From: Chitinophagales bacterium
GTDB taxonomy: Bacteria; Bacteroidota; Bacteroidia; Chitinophagales; Chitinophagaceae
Direction: 5' to 3'
Assembly (NCBI GenBank): GCA_015654495.1
Contig: JAATGW010000668.1
Location: 1-11,069 of the forward strand
DNA length: 11,069 bases
Under the pieces are notes generated by a model that did not search any database, was not told the origin of the DNA, and saw only the letters and a program-made list of their open reading frames with translations. Made by a program: the position numbers and the translations under genes. Below are positions 1-6,438 of the stretch, piece by piece (within the stretch, counting starts at the first letter, position 1; each line of letters opens with the position of its first letter).

Positions 1-972
1 CCAACAGAATACAGTGGTTATAGTCTTTTATGGAATGATGAGTTTAACGACAATAATATCCAATCTGCTAACTGGGTTTTTGAAACCGGTACAGGAGTGA
101 ATGGAGATTTTGGCACGGGACAGCTGGATCGCGCAACCGACAGACAGGAAAATGCAAAAATTGAAAATGGTATTGCGGGATCCGGCGGTGGATGTCTGGC
201 AATTACAACACGCCGGGAGAATATCGTTGACCGTCAATACAGCAGTGCGCGCCTTACAACTCAGGGTAAACATGAATGGGGCCCGGGAACAAGAATTGAA
301 GCCCGGATCTGGCCAAGAGATATTTTATACAAAGGACAGGGATTCGCATTCTGGATGATGCCGGCCGAAAAACCCGCCGATCAGACCTATATCATGTGGC
401 CGCAAGGTGGTGAAATTGATATCATGGAGTATGTAGGTTCTATCCCCTATCACAACCTGGGCTCTGTACATTATGCGTGGAGCTGGGAACAAAATCAATA
501 TCAAAGCTGGAACCACGGGCATAAAGGCGCATACTTTTCATTCAATGACAAACAGGTTCCTTCACCCAATCCTACGCAAGGAGGTTGGCCCGTAAGTCCA
601 GGAACTGAATCGGCAGGAAGCAGTAATTTTCATACCTACCGGATTGACTGGTATACCGACCGCATGGAATTTGCAATTGATGAACAGGTTTATCATATTC
701 ATTATTTTAAGGATGGAGGCATCTATAATAATGCGCCGGACGGACAGGATGCCGATGCCCTGGTGATGGTCGGCGATAAACGCGCCATGAAATCAGAATA
801 TTCATCAGGGCATTTCCCTGAATGGTCTCCGTTTGAACATGAATTCTTTATACTACTCACTGCCGGAGTCGGTGGTAGTGATATTGTTACATATGGCGGC
901 GCCATTGTTCCGACAGCAACATTTCCCTGTACAACCTTTGTTGATTGGGTGAGGGTGTATAAAAGGATGTGA
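1..972 (+). CDS. Family 16 glycoside hydrolase (beta-glucanase/laminarinase-like), 5' end missing
   Basis: The reading frame is open from the first base, so the start and any signal peptide lie outside the window; 323 residues are visible. An N-terminal beta-strand with LLWNDEF (visible residues 9-15), then GQLDRATDRQEN, matches the start of the GH16 fold. The catalytic signature EIDIME is complete at visible residues 138-143 (bases 412-429); by family knowledge the first Glu is the nucleophile, the last Glu the acid/base, and the Asp assists. The C-terminus, DWVRVYKRM, is the usual last strand of the domain, so no binding module or T9SS sorting domain follows. Family members cleave beta-1,3 or mixed beta-1,3/1,4 glucans, or galactans, outside the cytoplasm. 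Sequence alone does not settle the substrate; laminarin-type beta-glucan is my best guess from the LGSVHYAW segment. It is followed by a weak hairpin at 1024. Confidence 0.9.
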   Translation, partial: PTEYSGYSLLWNDEFNDNNIQSANWVFETGTGVNGDFGTGQLDRATDRQENAKIENGIAGSGGGCLAITTRRENIVDRQYSSARLTTQGKHEWGPGTRIEARIWPRDILYKGQGFAFWMMPAEKPADQTYIMWPQGGEIDIMEYVGSIPYHNLGSVHYAWSWEQNQYQSWNHGHKGAYFSFNDKQVPSPNPTQGGWPVSPGTESAGSSNFHTYRIDWYTDRMEFAIDEQVYHIHYFKDGGIYNNAPDGQDADALVMVGDKRAMKSEYSSGHFPEWSPFEHEFFILLTAGVGGSDIVTYGGAIVPTATFPCTTFVDWVRVYKRM

Positions 973-1023
973 GACCTTTCTTATTCCTGTACTTATTCAT
1001 ACAATCCTTAGTCGATTGCCGAA

Positions 1024-1043
1024 GGAATAGCATTCCGTTTTTT
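1024..1043 (+). terminator. Weak candidate intrinsic terminator after the GH16 gene
   Basis: A five-base-pair hairpin, GGAAT-AGC-ATTCC (1024-1036), is followed by G and six T residues. It lies about 50 bases past the GH16 stop and well before the next promoter, which is the right place for a terminator. The stem is short and AT-containing, so its stability is doubtful. Confidence 0.3.
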
Positions 1044-1131
1044 CCAGCGTCAGGTCGATCCCGGAATATTGACTCCCGATGAACCAGGCTGCATTTCACA
1101 TGGAACCTCAGTGGCCCTTAACCCTTCTGAC

Positions 1132-1162
1132 TTTGTGATCTTAAAAAGGTCTGCTATTTTTA
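1132..1162 (+). promoter_or_regulatory. Bacteroidota-type promoter of the Crp/Fnr gene
   Basis: TTTG at 1132-1135 and TATTTTTA at 1155-1162 are separated by 19 bases. This fits the Bacteroidota primary-sigma consensus TTTG-N19/20-TAnnTTTG with one mismatch, at the last base. Transcription would begin a few bases downstream, leaving a short A-rich leader before the ATG at 1181 and no Shine-Dalgarno sequence, as is common in this phylum. Confidence 0.5.
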
Positions 1163-1180
1163 GATCAGAGATCAAATAAA

Positions 1181-1741
1181 ATGCCTGGCACTCTGATAAA
1201 TACAATAAAATCCATTGGTGGTTTTTCTGATACTGACATCGACTTTTTTCTAAGTAAACTGGAAGAGTTTACAATAATTAAAGGGGATCAGTTTTTGCAG
1301 GAAGGCCAGATCTGCCGCTACCTTGGATATATTGAATCCGGTCTGCTCATGTACTACCGGACATATGATGGAATCGAAATACCAACTGATTTTGGGATAG
1401 AAAATGATTGGGCTAGTCATCTGAACAGCTTTACTAACAAAACGCCTTCTGACCTGAATATTAAAGCGCTTGAAAATACACGCCTCTTAAAATTGTCTGC
1501 AGAAAATTTTGAGAAAATCTACTCAGTCCAGCCAAAATTCATTTTACTAAAAGATTATTATACTGAACGTTCTTTCGTGAGCCATACAAGGCATACAGCT
1601 GATCTCGCTATGCTAAACGCGAAGCAACGTTATTACAAATTTATGCAGGAAAGACCCGACCTCGTTAACCGCATTCCCCAATATTATATTGCAGCTTACC
1701 TCGGAATAAAACCGCAGTCATTAAGCCGGCTAAGAAAATAA
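1181..1741 (+). CDS. Crp/Fnr-family transcriptional regulator
   Basis: This 186-residue protein matches the common Bacteroidota branch of the Crp/Fnr family. An N-terminal cyclic-nucleotide-binding-type beta-barrel carries the hallmark FLQEGQICRYLGYIESGL (about residues 39-56). A linking dimer helix follows, and the C-terminal helix-turn-helix ends NRIPQYYIAAYLGIKPQSLSRLRK, residues 163-186, where QSLSRLRK is the recognition helix. Length is about normal for this branch, which ends soon after the recognition helix. No cysteine cluster for an Fnr-type iron-sulfur centre is visible, and canonical cAMP-binding residues are not evident, so the ligand is unknown. In this branch the regulator often controls an adjacent gene; here the next genes are an outer-membrane-type protein and a VOC protein. 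The ATG at 1181 is well placed behind a promoter. Confidence 0.92.
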   Translation: MPGTLINTIKSIGGFSDTDIDFFLSKLEEFTIIKGDQFLQEGQICRYLGYIESGLLMYYRTYDGIEIPTDFGIENDWASHLNSFTNKTPSDLNIKALENTRLLKLSAENFEKIYSVQPKFILLKDYYTERSFVSHTRHTADLAMLNAKQRYYKFMQERPDLVNRIPQYYIAAYLGIKPQSLSRLRK

Positions 1742-1825
1742 ACCCTCTTTTCGCTTTCTTAACAAATGTGAACGAAATTGCTTTTTCAGCAAGCCATTTT
1801 TGTGTCATAATTAAAAACAAAAATT

Positions 1826-2500
1826 ATGACAGGGTTAAAAAAACATCTTATTCATGCAATCATCCTGACAACTGCTTTAGCCGGCACTTCAAAAACTTAT
1901 GCGCAGGACTGGAAGTCGGAAAAAAAGATCAATATCCTTTTTGGATTGGCCCAACCCCTATTTGCATCGGGATTTAATATTGAAGGTAATTATATTCACA
2001 ATCGGATCATCTTCGATTATTCGCATGGAGCTTCTCTTCATTTTAGTGGAAATCTCGTGCCAGCCGATTTGAAAAGGCAAAATATTGCTGTCAATGAACC
2101 GTGGACTACCGGCTTTGGGATTGGATACAGATTGAAAGAATGGATAAACATCAGAGTAGAACCTAAATGGCACAGGTTTGAATACTATTATAATGGTGAA
2201 CCGCAAAATAGTAGCAATGAAATTATTTCGTACAATACATTCAGTCTTGGCCTCGGGCTCTATGGTTCTTATCAGCCCTTTAAAAAACAAAATAATTTTT
2301 TAAAAGGTTTTCTGATCGCTCCAAGTATCAGGTTTTGGCCAACGATAAGTTCTGGTTTGAAAGATGATAAATTCATCTACCTGAACAAAAACACAAATGA
2401 ATTTGAGGAGATCAAAACACTCAATCCGGGTACCGGCTTCACACCGTTTGTAATAAATATCAGTATCGGATACTCTTTTCAATTTAAAAAGAAAGAATGA
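1826..2500 (+). CDS. Probable outer-membrane beta-barrel protein, function unknown
   Basis: This 224-residue product has a clear signal peptide: positive MTGLKKH, a hydrophobic stretch, then cleavage near TYA-QDW at about residues 25-26. The mature part alternates polar and hydrophobic residues in short strands rich in aromatics (for example WTTGFGIGYRL, FSLGLGLYGSYQPF, FLIAPSIRFWP) and ends ISIGYSFQFKKKE. This resembles small eight-stranded Bacteroidota outer-membrane barrels, although here the final aromatic is followed by a short charged tail. I do not recognise a specific family. It starts 84 bases after the Crp/Fnr gene; the gap holds a short inverted repeat, TTGCT-N5-AGCAA (1778-1792), that could be an operator, but it is weak. 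Its stop overlaps the start of the next gene (ATGA), so the two are probably co-translated. Confidence 0.72.
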   Translation: MTGLKKHLIHAIILTTALAGTSKTYAQDWKSEKKINILFGLAQPLFASGFNIEGNYIHNRIIFDYSHGASLHFSGNLVPADLKRQNIAVNEPWTTGFGIGYRLKEWINIRVEPKWHRFEYYYNGEPQNSSNEIISYNTFSLGLGLYGSYQPFKKQNNFLKGFLIAPSIRFWPTISSGLKDDKFIYLNKNTNEFEEIKTLNPGTGFTPFVINISIGYSFQFKKKE

Positions 2501-2835
2501 TGTCGCCGGAAATCAAAGCCATTGTTTTAAAAACAGCACAGCTGAAATCGACCAGAGATTTTTTTGAGAACAGGCTTAAATTGCCGATAAAAGAAAGTTC
2601 TGCCAGGCATTTTGTTGTTCACTCAAAAAATATCCGGTTGGTATTCATGGAATCGCAGCATCAGTTTGAAGTGGAGTTATACATAAACAATATGCCAGAT
2701 AGTCATTTCGATTCCGTACAGCTGGATTTGAGCTTTGCTACTTTTAAAAACTATAAAGATCCAAATGGCATTAGCATTATTATTCCTGAGAAAAACAAAT
2801 ACACACAGAATGATAACTATGAAAGTAATTCTTAG
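2497..2835 (+). CDS. Small VOC-superfamily (glyoxalase/dioxygenase-fold) protein
   Basis: A 112-residue single-domain protein. The opening beta-alpha unit (residues 6-31, with TRDFFENRLKLPI) and the closing KDPNGISIIIPE (87-98) are typical of the vicinal-oxygen-chelate fold, in which the last motif carries a final metal-ligand glutamate. The central part is short and poorly conserved, and histidine ligands are not obvious, so it may be a binding protein rather than an enzyme. The ATG at 2497 overlaps the upstream stop by four bases (ATGA); a second ATG at 2500 is an alternative start one codon later. The overlap indicates translational coupling with the outer-membrane-type protein. Substrate unknown. 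Confidence 0.72.
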   Translation: MMSPEIKAIVLKTAQLKSTRDFFENRLKLPIKESSARHFVVHSKNIRLVFMESQHQFEVELYINNMPDSHFDSVQLDLSFATFKNYKDPNGISIIIPEKNKYTQNDNYESNS

Positions 2836-3043
2836 TCAGGCTGGTTTCGGCCTGGTCAGAACGGTAAAAGTTAATTTCAAATTCAATTTTCTCTATCTTG
2901 ATTTTGGCAATCAATTTCAATTAACATAAAGCATATCGCCAGCCATCAACGCTTCCTGCATTCATCAGCAATAATAAAGAAACAACCCTGATCAGAATGT
3001 ATAAAATCCTGAGTTATCAAAACAGTGAAAAGTAAAAATCAAT

Positions 3044-4159
3044 ATGAACAGAAAGAAATTCATAAGTATTACGGGAGCAGCGGTTGGCATTGCAGCCGGA
3101 ATTTCTTACCTGGTGAGTGACAGGCATAACTTTACACGAAGCGATTTTAAATCAGCTCCACCTGGAAATATTTCTTTTAAACCGGACGAAAAGGAGATAC
3201 TGTTTCTTGCATCCCTGGCGCCCAGCGGACATAACACACAGCCATGGTTCATAAAATATATAGAGCCCTATCACTGGGTAATCGGTAATGAAAAAACCAA
3301 ATGGCTTCCCGGTGTTGACCCCACACAAAGGGAAACCATATTATCAATTGGAGCATTTCTTCAGAACCTGGAGTACGCAGCAAATAACCTTGGCTATAAA
3401 TGTGATTTTACTATCCTGGGGACAACAAACCAGGATGAACATATTGCAGAAATAAAATTGGTTAAGTCCTCTGGAATCACCGGATTTGATGTTGAACAAA
3501 TTAGATTGCGAAGAACGGTACTATGAAATTTTTCAAACGATGAATTGTCCGGACATGACCTGGCTTTTCTTACAAATGAAAATCCTGATATTTTCCACTT
3601 CTTCCCCAATACTTCAAAGGAGTATCTATGGTTAAATGAACAAACCATTGAAGCGAATAGGGTACAATCTTTTCGCGATGAAGCGCAGCAGGAATTGGCT
3701 GACTGGATCAGATTCTCCAGCAAAGATGCAGAGAAACAACTTGACGGACTTACAACGGCAGGCATGGAAATTGAAGGAATACCGGGCTGGATTCTGAGAA
3801 ATTTTTATGGAAAGTCAGATGTTATGAAAGATAGTTTCAGGAACCAGGCTGTCGATAAAGTGAAGCAACAGGTTAGTAACTCTGCCGGGTGGTTGCTGAT
3901 TACAAGTAAAGACAATTCACTTTTATCACTACTTGAAACAGGTAAGAGACTGCAGCGACTACTTCTGAAGATCAGAAAAAGAAATATAGCCATTCACCCC
4001 ATGACCCAGGTATTGGAAGAGACGGCAATAGCGGAAACCGTAAACCAGTCAACCGGCTTAAATGATCCCATTCAATTTGTATTGAGAACAGGATACCTGA
4101 AAAACTATCCTGATCCTGTTTCCCTCAGGCGACCTCCTGCAATGTTTGTTCGCTTATAA
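3044..4159 (+). pseudogene. Acg-like FMN-binding nitroreductase interrupted by an in-frame TGA
   Basis: One continuous frame of 371 codons is broken only by TGA at 3524-3526 (codon 161); there is no frameshift. The N-terminus, MNRKKFISITGAAVGIAAG, looks like a Tat-style signal with RK in place of RR, or a membrane anchor. APSGHNTQPW at residues 59-68 is the conserved flavin/substrate-site motif of the Acg branch of the nitroreductase superfamily, followed by LPGVDPTQRETILSIGAFLQ. After the stop the frame continues with NFSNDELSGHDLAF and ends with IQFVLRTGY and RRPPAMFVRL, the family's C-terminal signature. Acg-like proteins bind FMN and may sequester it; some act as exported oxidoreductases. 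The stop falls just after RRTVL, where relatives have an Arg-rich turn, so a single base change from a sense codon is plausible. Options are a recent pseudogene, a sequencing error, or two polypeptides with reinitiation at TTG 3545. Confidence 0.8.
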
Positions 4160-4173
4160 TCACAACATGGCAA

Positions 4174-4204
4174 TCTTTTTGTAAAGACAATTTGTACAAA
4201 AAGA
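4174..4204. repeat. Perfect 10-bp inverted repeat downstream of the nitroreductase gene
   Basis: TCTTTTTGTA at 4174-4183 and TACAAAAAGA at 4195-4204 are exact reverse complements with an 11-base loop. It begins 15 bases after the stop codon. No T tract follows on the plus strand, so it is not a classic intrinsic terminator. It could be an RNA 3'-end stabilising hairpin or a protein-binding palindrome. Confidence 0.6.
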
Positions 4205-4242
4205 AACCAGGCCAAAATTATTTTAGGAACTGGTCCTCTTTA

Positions 4243-4344
4243 TTAATCCTTTTCACCAGTTACAACTGATTCAAAAAAAAACTCAGGATGGTTTTTATTT
4301 ACACACGGTTCATCATCATTGAAATTTAAGATATGGTTTTTCAT
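4243..4344 (-). CDS. Candidate 33-residue small protein, unrecognised
   Basis: ATG at 4344-4342 opens a frame of 33 codons ending in TAA (4245-4243). The product is acidic and protein-like, with segments NFNDDEPCVNKNHPEFFF and VVTGEKD, and has no membrane segment. Its start overlaps the stop of another small minus-strand frame in an ATGA arrangement. No Shine-Dalgarno sequence or clear promoter is visible. I do not recognise it; it may be a real small protein, part of a decayed gene or an accidental frame inside a repeat. Confidence 0.22.
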   Translation of the reverse strand: MKNHILNFNDDEPCVNKNHPEFFFESVVTGEKD

Positions 4345-4466
4345 TTGCTGATAGCATTTAGGTTGTGGGCATCACAATCAGCATTTCTAACTTTAATCAT
4401 TTCAAACAAGAGATGACAATGATTTTGTAAACTTACTTTTTTATGAACCTGCAGATTGCCCGACAA
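4341..4466 (-). CDS. Candidate 41-residue small protein or relic upstream of the 33-residue frame
   Basis: The minus-strand frame is open for 48 codons between a TAA at 4490-4488 and the TGA at 4343-4341. A TTG start at 4466 gives 41 residues; an ATG at 4400 gives only 19, ending IKVRNADCDAHNLNAISK. The composition is protein-like but no domain is recognised. The stop and the next frame's start share ATGA, as in coupled genes, although a single frameshift in one former gene would look the same. Confidence 0.18.
   Translation of the reverse strand: MSGNLQVHKKVSLQNHCHLLFEMIKVRNADCDAHNLNAISK
4346..4383. repeat. Inverted repeat TGCTGAT / ATCAGCA with internal TGTG/CACA
   Basis: TGCTGAT (4346-4352) and ATCAGCA (4377-4383) are exact reverse complements 24 bases apart. 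Inside them TGTG (4364-4367) and CACA (4373-4376) can pair too, giving an extended bulged hairpin. AGCATTT also occurs as a direct repeat at 4353-4359 and 4380-4386. It overlaps the start of the small minus-strand frames, so it may be a structured element rather than coding sequence. Confidence 0.4.
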
Positions 4467-4503
4467 ATCATTTATAAACGAAAGCGATTAAAAAGAAATA
4501 AAT

Positions 4504-4890
4504 ATGCAAACAACCATTATTCCATTTTTAGTGGTGAAGGGCTGTTCAGAAGCGATTGAATTTTATAAAAAAGGGCTCGGTGCTGTTGAAATAGTCCGGT
4601 ATAATCAGGCTGACGGAAGGCTGGTTGCAAAGCTTTCGGTTGAGAACGCTGAGTTTTGGCTTGGAGATGAAGAAGCGGAATTCAACAATTACGGTCCCGG
4701 ATTTTTTAGAGGGAGCCCTGTCCGGATAATCCTTACTGTTAGAGATCCCGACGGCTTGTTTGCCCTTGCCTTGAAGGCCGGCGCCACAGAGATATGCCCG
4801 GTTACAACGGAAGAATCCTGGAAGATCGGAAAATTAGCGGATCCCTTCGGGCATATCTGGGAAATAGGCCACCCATTAGCAGGAGACTAA
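4504..4890 (+). CDS. PhnB-like VOC-family protein
   Basis: A 128-residue cytosolic protein of the glyoxalase/bleomycin-resistance/dioxygenase superfamily, closest in style to the PhnB/YdcJ-like branch annotated as 'VOC family'. The N-terminal PFLVVKGCSEAIEFYKKGLGA (residues 7-27, shown here in outline) is the typical first beta-alpha unit. AKLSVENAEFWLGDE forms the middle strand pair. DPFGHIWEIGHPL at 113-125 is the diagnostic C-terminal motif, with E120 the usual last ligand. Length is normal and the gene is intact. PhnB-like proteins often lack an established reaction, so no substrate can be given. It has a 128-base gap to tetR and a separate promoter follows, so it is probably not part of the tetR cassette. 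Confidence 0.88.
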   Translation: MQTTIIPFLVVKGCSEAIEFYKKGLGAVEIVRYNQADGRLVAKLSVENAEFWLGDEEAEFNNYGPGFFRGSPVRIILTVRDPDGLFALALKAGATEICPVTTEESWKIGKLADPFGHIWEIGHPLAGD

Positions 4891-4966
4891 AAATTAATTT
4901 CGTGAATTTCCAATCGATCGATAATAAGCCGGTGTTCACCACTTAGCTACTCTCCAAAAAGAAAAA

Positions 4967-4998
4967 TTTGGATAAATATACCGATTGGTATATTTTTG
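4967..4998 (+). promoter_or_regulatory. Near-perfect Bacteroidota promoter of tetR
   Basis: TTTG at 4967-4970 and TATTTTTG at 4991-4998 are separated by 20 bases, an exact match to both boxes of the Bacteroidota consensus TTTG / TAnnTTTG. Transcription would start at roughly 5003-5006, with the tetR ATG at 5018. The palindromic operator fills the spacer and enters the -7 box, so repressor binding would block RNA polymerase directly. Confidence 0.75.
4974..4995. promoter_or_regulatory. TetR-type operator in front of tetR
   Basis: A 22-base palindrome with core TATACCGATTGGTATA (4977-4992) and AAA/TTT arms has only one mismatched pair (G4983 with T4986). It shares 15 of 16 core bases with the palindrome at 5629-5644. 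Size, symmetry and position over a promoter are those of a TetR-family operator, giving autorepression. Confidence 0.8.
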
Positions 4999-5017
4999 CT
5001 CTTCCAACAGTTTTAGT

Positions 5018-5611
5018 ATGGATAAAGCAGAAAGAACGAAGCAGTTTATCCTTGAGAAAACTGCACCTATTTTTAATACGAAAGGTTATGCCGGCACATC
5101 GATTAGTGATTTAACGGAGGCGACAGGATTAACCAAAGGAAGTATATATGGAAATTTCGCTAATAAAGACGAAGTGGCTCTGGCTGCATTTGATTATAAC
5201 CTTTCTCAGCTAAATAAATCAAGAACAGCAGTAGTAGCGGGTGGTTCTGATGCGATTGATAAGCTGTTAAGAATGGCCCGGTTTTATCGTGCTGAATTTA
5301 AAACTTCGATGATTGAAGGGGGATGCCCTATACTGAATACTGCAGTAGAAGCAGATGATACGCATCCATTACTCAGGGAGAAAGCATCGCGGGCAATAAA
5401 AGCCTGGAAAAAAAACCTTGAGTCCATTATCTCCGAGGGGATCGAAAAAAGAGAAATAAAATCTTCAGCAAATACTGCTGAATTTGCAACAGAATTTATT
5501 GCGATCATAGAAGGAGGAGTCATGATGTCAAAACTAACCGGAAGCCGTTCTGTGCTGGATACATGCATAGACCGGCTGGAAAAAATAATTATGCAGGAAT
5601 TAAAACCCTGA
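5018..5611 (+). CDS. TetR-family transcriptional repressor
   Basis: A 197-residue regulator. The N-terminal DNA-binding domain contains the helix-turn-helix GTSISDLTEATGLTKGSIYGN (starting at residue 26) followed by FANKDE (47-52), the TetR signature in which the Tyr-x-x-Phe and Lys contact DNA. The C-terminal half is the helical ligand/dimer domain, with EGGCPILNTAVEADDTHPLLRE typical of the branch that includes many Bacteroidota AcrR-like repressors. I chose ATG 5018: a longer frame could begin at TTG 4985, but that lies inside the operator and promoter and would add residues unlike the family. It is flanked by two matching palindromes, so it very likely represses itself and the following dehydrogenase gene. 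The inducer is unknown. Confidence 0.92.
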   Translation: MDKAERTKQFILEKTAPIFNTKGYAGTSISDLTEATGLTKGSIYGNFANKDEVALAAFDYNLSQLNKSRTAVVAGGSDAIDKLLRMARFYRAEFKTSMIEGGCPILNTAVEADDTHPLLREKASRAIKAWKKNLESIISEGIEKREIKSSANTAEFATEFIAIIEGGVMMSKLTGSRSVLDTCIDRLEKIIMQELKP

Positions 5612-5626
5612 TTTTTTTTAACCAAT

Positions 5627-5646
5627 AATATACCGATCGGTATATT
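5627..5646. promoter_or_regulatory. Second TetR operator, in front of the SDR gene
   Basis: AATATACCGATCGGTATATT is a perfect 20-base palindrome, starting 15 bases after the tetR stop and ending 21 bases before the SDR ATG. Its core differs from the upstream operator at one base. A weak -7-like TATATTCT overlaps its right arm (5641-5648); no good -33 box is visible, so the promoter it controls is less certain than the operator itself. Confidence 0.8.
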
Positions 5647-5667
5647 CTAAAATAACAATAAATAAAG

Positions 5668-6420
5668 ATGAAAACTTCAAACAACACCGTTTTAATTACG
5701 GGTGGCAGCGCAGGCATCGGCTTCGAAATAGCCAGAAAATTTTCTGAAAAAGGGAATCAGGTAATTATCACAGGAAGAAATAAAGAAAAACTTGATCAGG
5801 CAGTATCAGGTCTGAAGAATGCTACTGCAATACAGAGTGATGTCAGCAAAGAAGAAGACGTGGCTGCATTAGTTCAAAAAATTTCGACTTCATTTCCAAA
5901 TTTAAATCTCGTTATCAATAACGCAGGCAACGCTTATTTATATAACCTTTCAGCAAGTGAAAACGCGTTCGATAAAGCTTATTCTGAAATGCTGACTAAC
6001 TATCTGTCCGTAGTAAGGTTGAATGAAAAGCTCCTTCCTTTACTTAAACAACAGAAGGGTGCGGCAATTGTAAATGTCTCATCAATCGTGGCTTTTGTAC
6101 CCGGAAGCCTGGCTACCTACTCCGCCAGTAAAGCAGCCTTGCATTCCTACACGCAATCGCTGAGAATTGCTCTTGAGGATACTGCAATTAAAGTTTTTGA
6201 ACTCATGCCTCCATTGGTGGATACACAATTTTCAGCGCCGATTGGTGGCAGCAGGGGTATATCTCCCCGATCAGTAGCTGATGAACTTTTTAATGCGTTG
6301 GACAATGACAATTATGAAATCCGCGTAGGTCAAACGGAAGACTTATATCAACTTTTCCTTTCTTCTCCAGCTAAAGCTTTGGATTTTTTAAGAGGACAGA
6401 GACAGCCTGTACTGAACTAA
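5668..6420 (+). CDS. Short-chain dehydrogenase/reductase, DltE-like
   Basis: A 250-residue classical SDR with a Rossmann fold. The cofactor loop TGGSAGIG is at 11-18, with R37 after the second strand favouring NADP(H). D58-V59 contacts the adenine, NNAG is at 84-87, and the catalytic set N111, S138, Y151 and K155 (YSASK) is complete. The overall pattern (TGRNKEKL, SFPNLNLVINNAG, PPLVDTQF) is that of the DltE-like oxidoreductases (COG3967). Despite the name, no D-alanylation genes are nearby, so a general carbonyl or alcohol oxidoreductase role is more likely. The gene sits directly behind a TetR operator and 18 bases before the DUF2798-type gene, so the two probably form one transcript induced when the repressor releases. 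Confidence 0.92.
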   Translation: MKTSNNTVLITGGSAGIGFEIARKFSEKGNQVIITGRNKEKLDQAVSGLKNATAIQSDVSKEEDVAALVQKISTSFPNLNLVINNAGNAYLYNLSASENAFDKAYSEMLTNYLSVVRLNEKLLPLLKQQKGAAIVNVSSIVAFVPGSLATYSASKAALHSYTQSLRIALEDTAIKVFELMPPLVDTQFSAPIGGSRGISPRSVADELFNALDNDNYEIRVGQTEDLYQLFLSSPAKALDFLRGQRQPVLN

Positions 6421-6438
6421 CACTAAAAATAATCTGAT

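Larger units (their letters stand above)
973..1180 (+). other. Intergenic block with a start-less, coding-like open frame
   Basis: The 208 bases between the GH16 gene and the regulator have no proper gene. In the same frame as GH16, after its TGA (970-972) and a second stop TAG (1009-1011), 55 codons run open from 1012 to a TAA at 1177-1179. They give a protein-like composition, with segments such as DPGILTPDEPG and SVALNPSDFVILKRS, but no ATG opens the frame (one TTG lies at codon 24). The base composition looks less AT-rich than the other gaps. It may be a decayed gene end, a repeat or chance. The 3' part holds the promoter of the next gene. Confidence 0.35.
4160..4503. other. 344-base gap with inverted repeats and small minus-strand frames
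   Basis: No gene of normal size is present on either strand. The gap contains a strong inverted repeat just after the nitroreductase stop, a second inverted repeat near 4346-4383, and two overlapping small reading frames on the minus strand, each listed separately. I could not identify a convincing promoter for the plus-strand gene at 4504. A run of A residues (about 4275-4283) and T-rich stretches are otherwise unremarkable. Confidence 0.5.

Noticed and set aside
2819..2929. 36-residue frame starting at ATG 2819 after the VOC gene
   Set aside because: It overlaps the VOC gene end, its later part is low-complexity Phe/Asn-rich sequence, and nothing supports translation. The rest of 2836-3043 shows no clear promoter or terminator.
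3524..3526. TGA as a selenocysteine codon
   Set aside because: Acg-like proteins have no selenocysteine at this place, and I see no convincing selenocysteine-insertion hairpin directly after it.
4913..4945. Palindromes ATCGATCGAT (4913-4922) and TAAG-GGTG/CACC-CTTA (4925-4945) after the PhnB-like gene
   Set aside because: Short, imperfect or with too small a loop, and not followed by a T tract; not convincing as a terminator or operator.
4985..5017. TTG 4985 as the tetR start
   Set aside because: It lies inside the operator and -7 box, upstream of the expected transcription start; ATG 5018 fits the family N-terminus.
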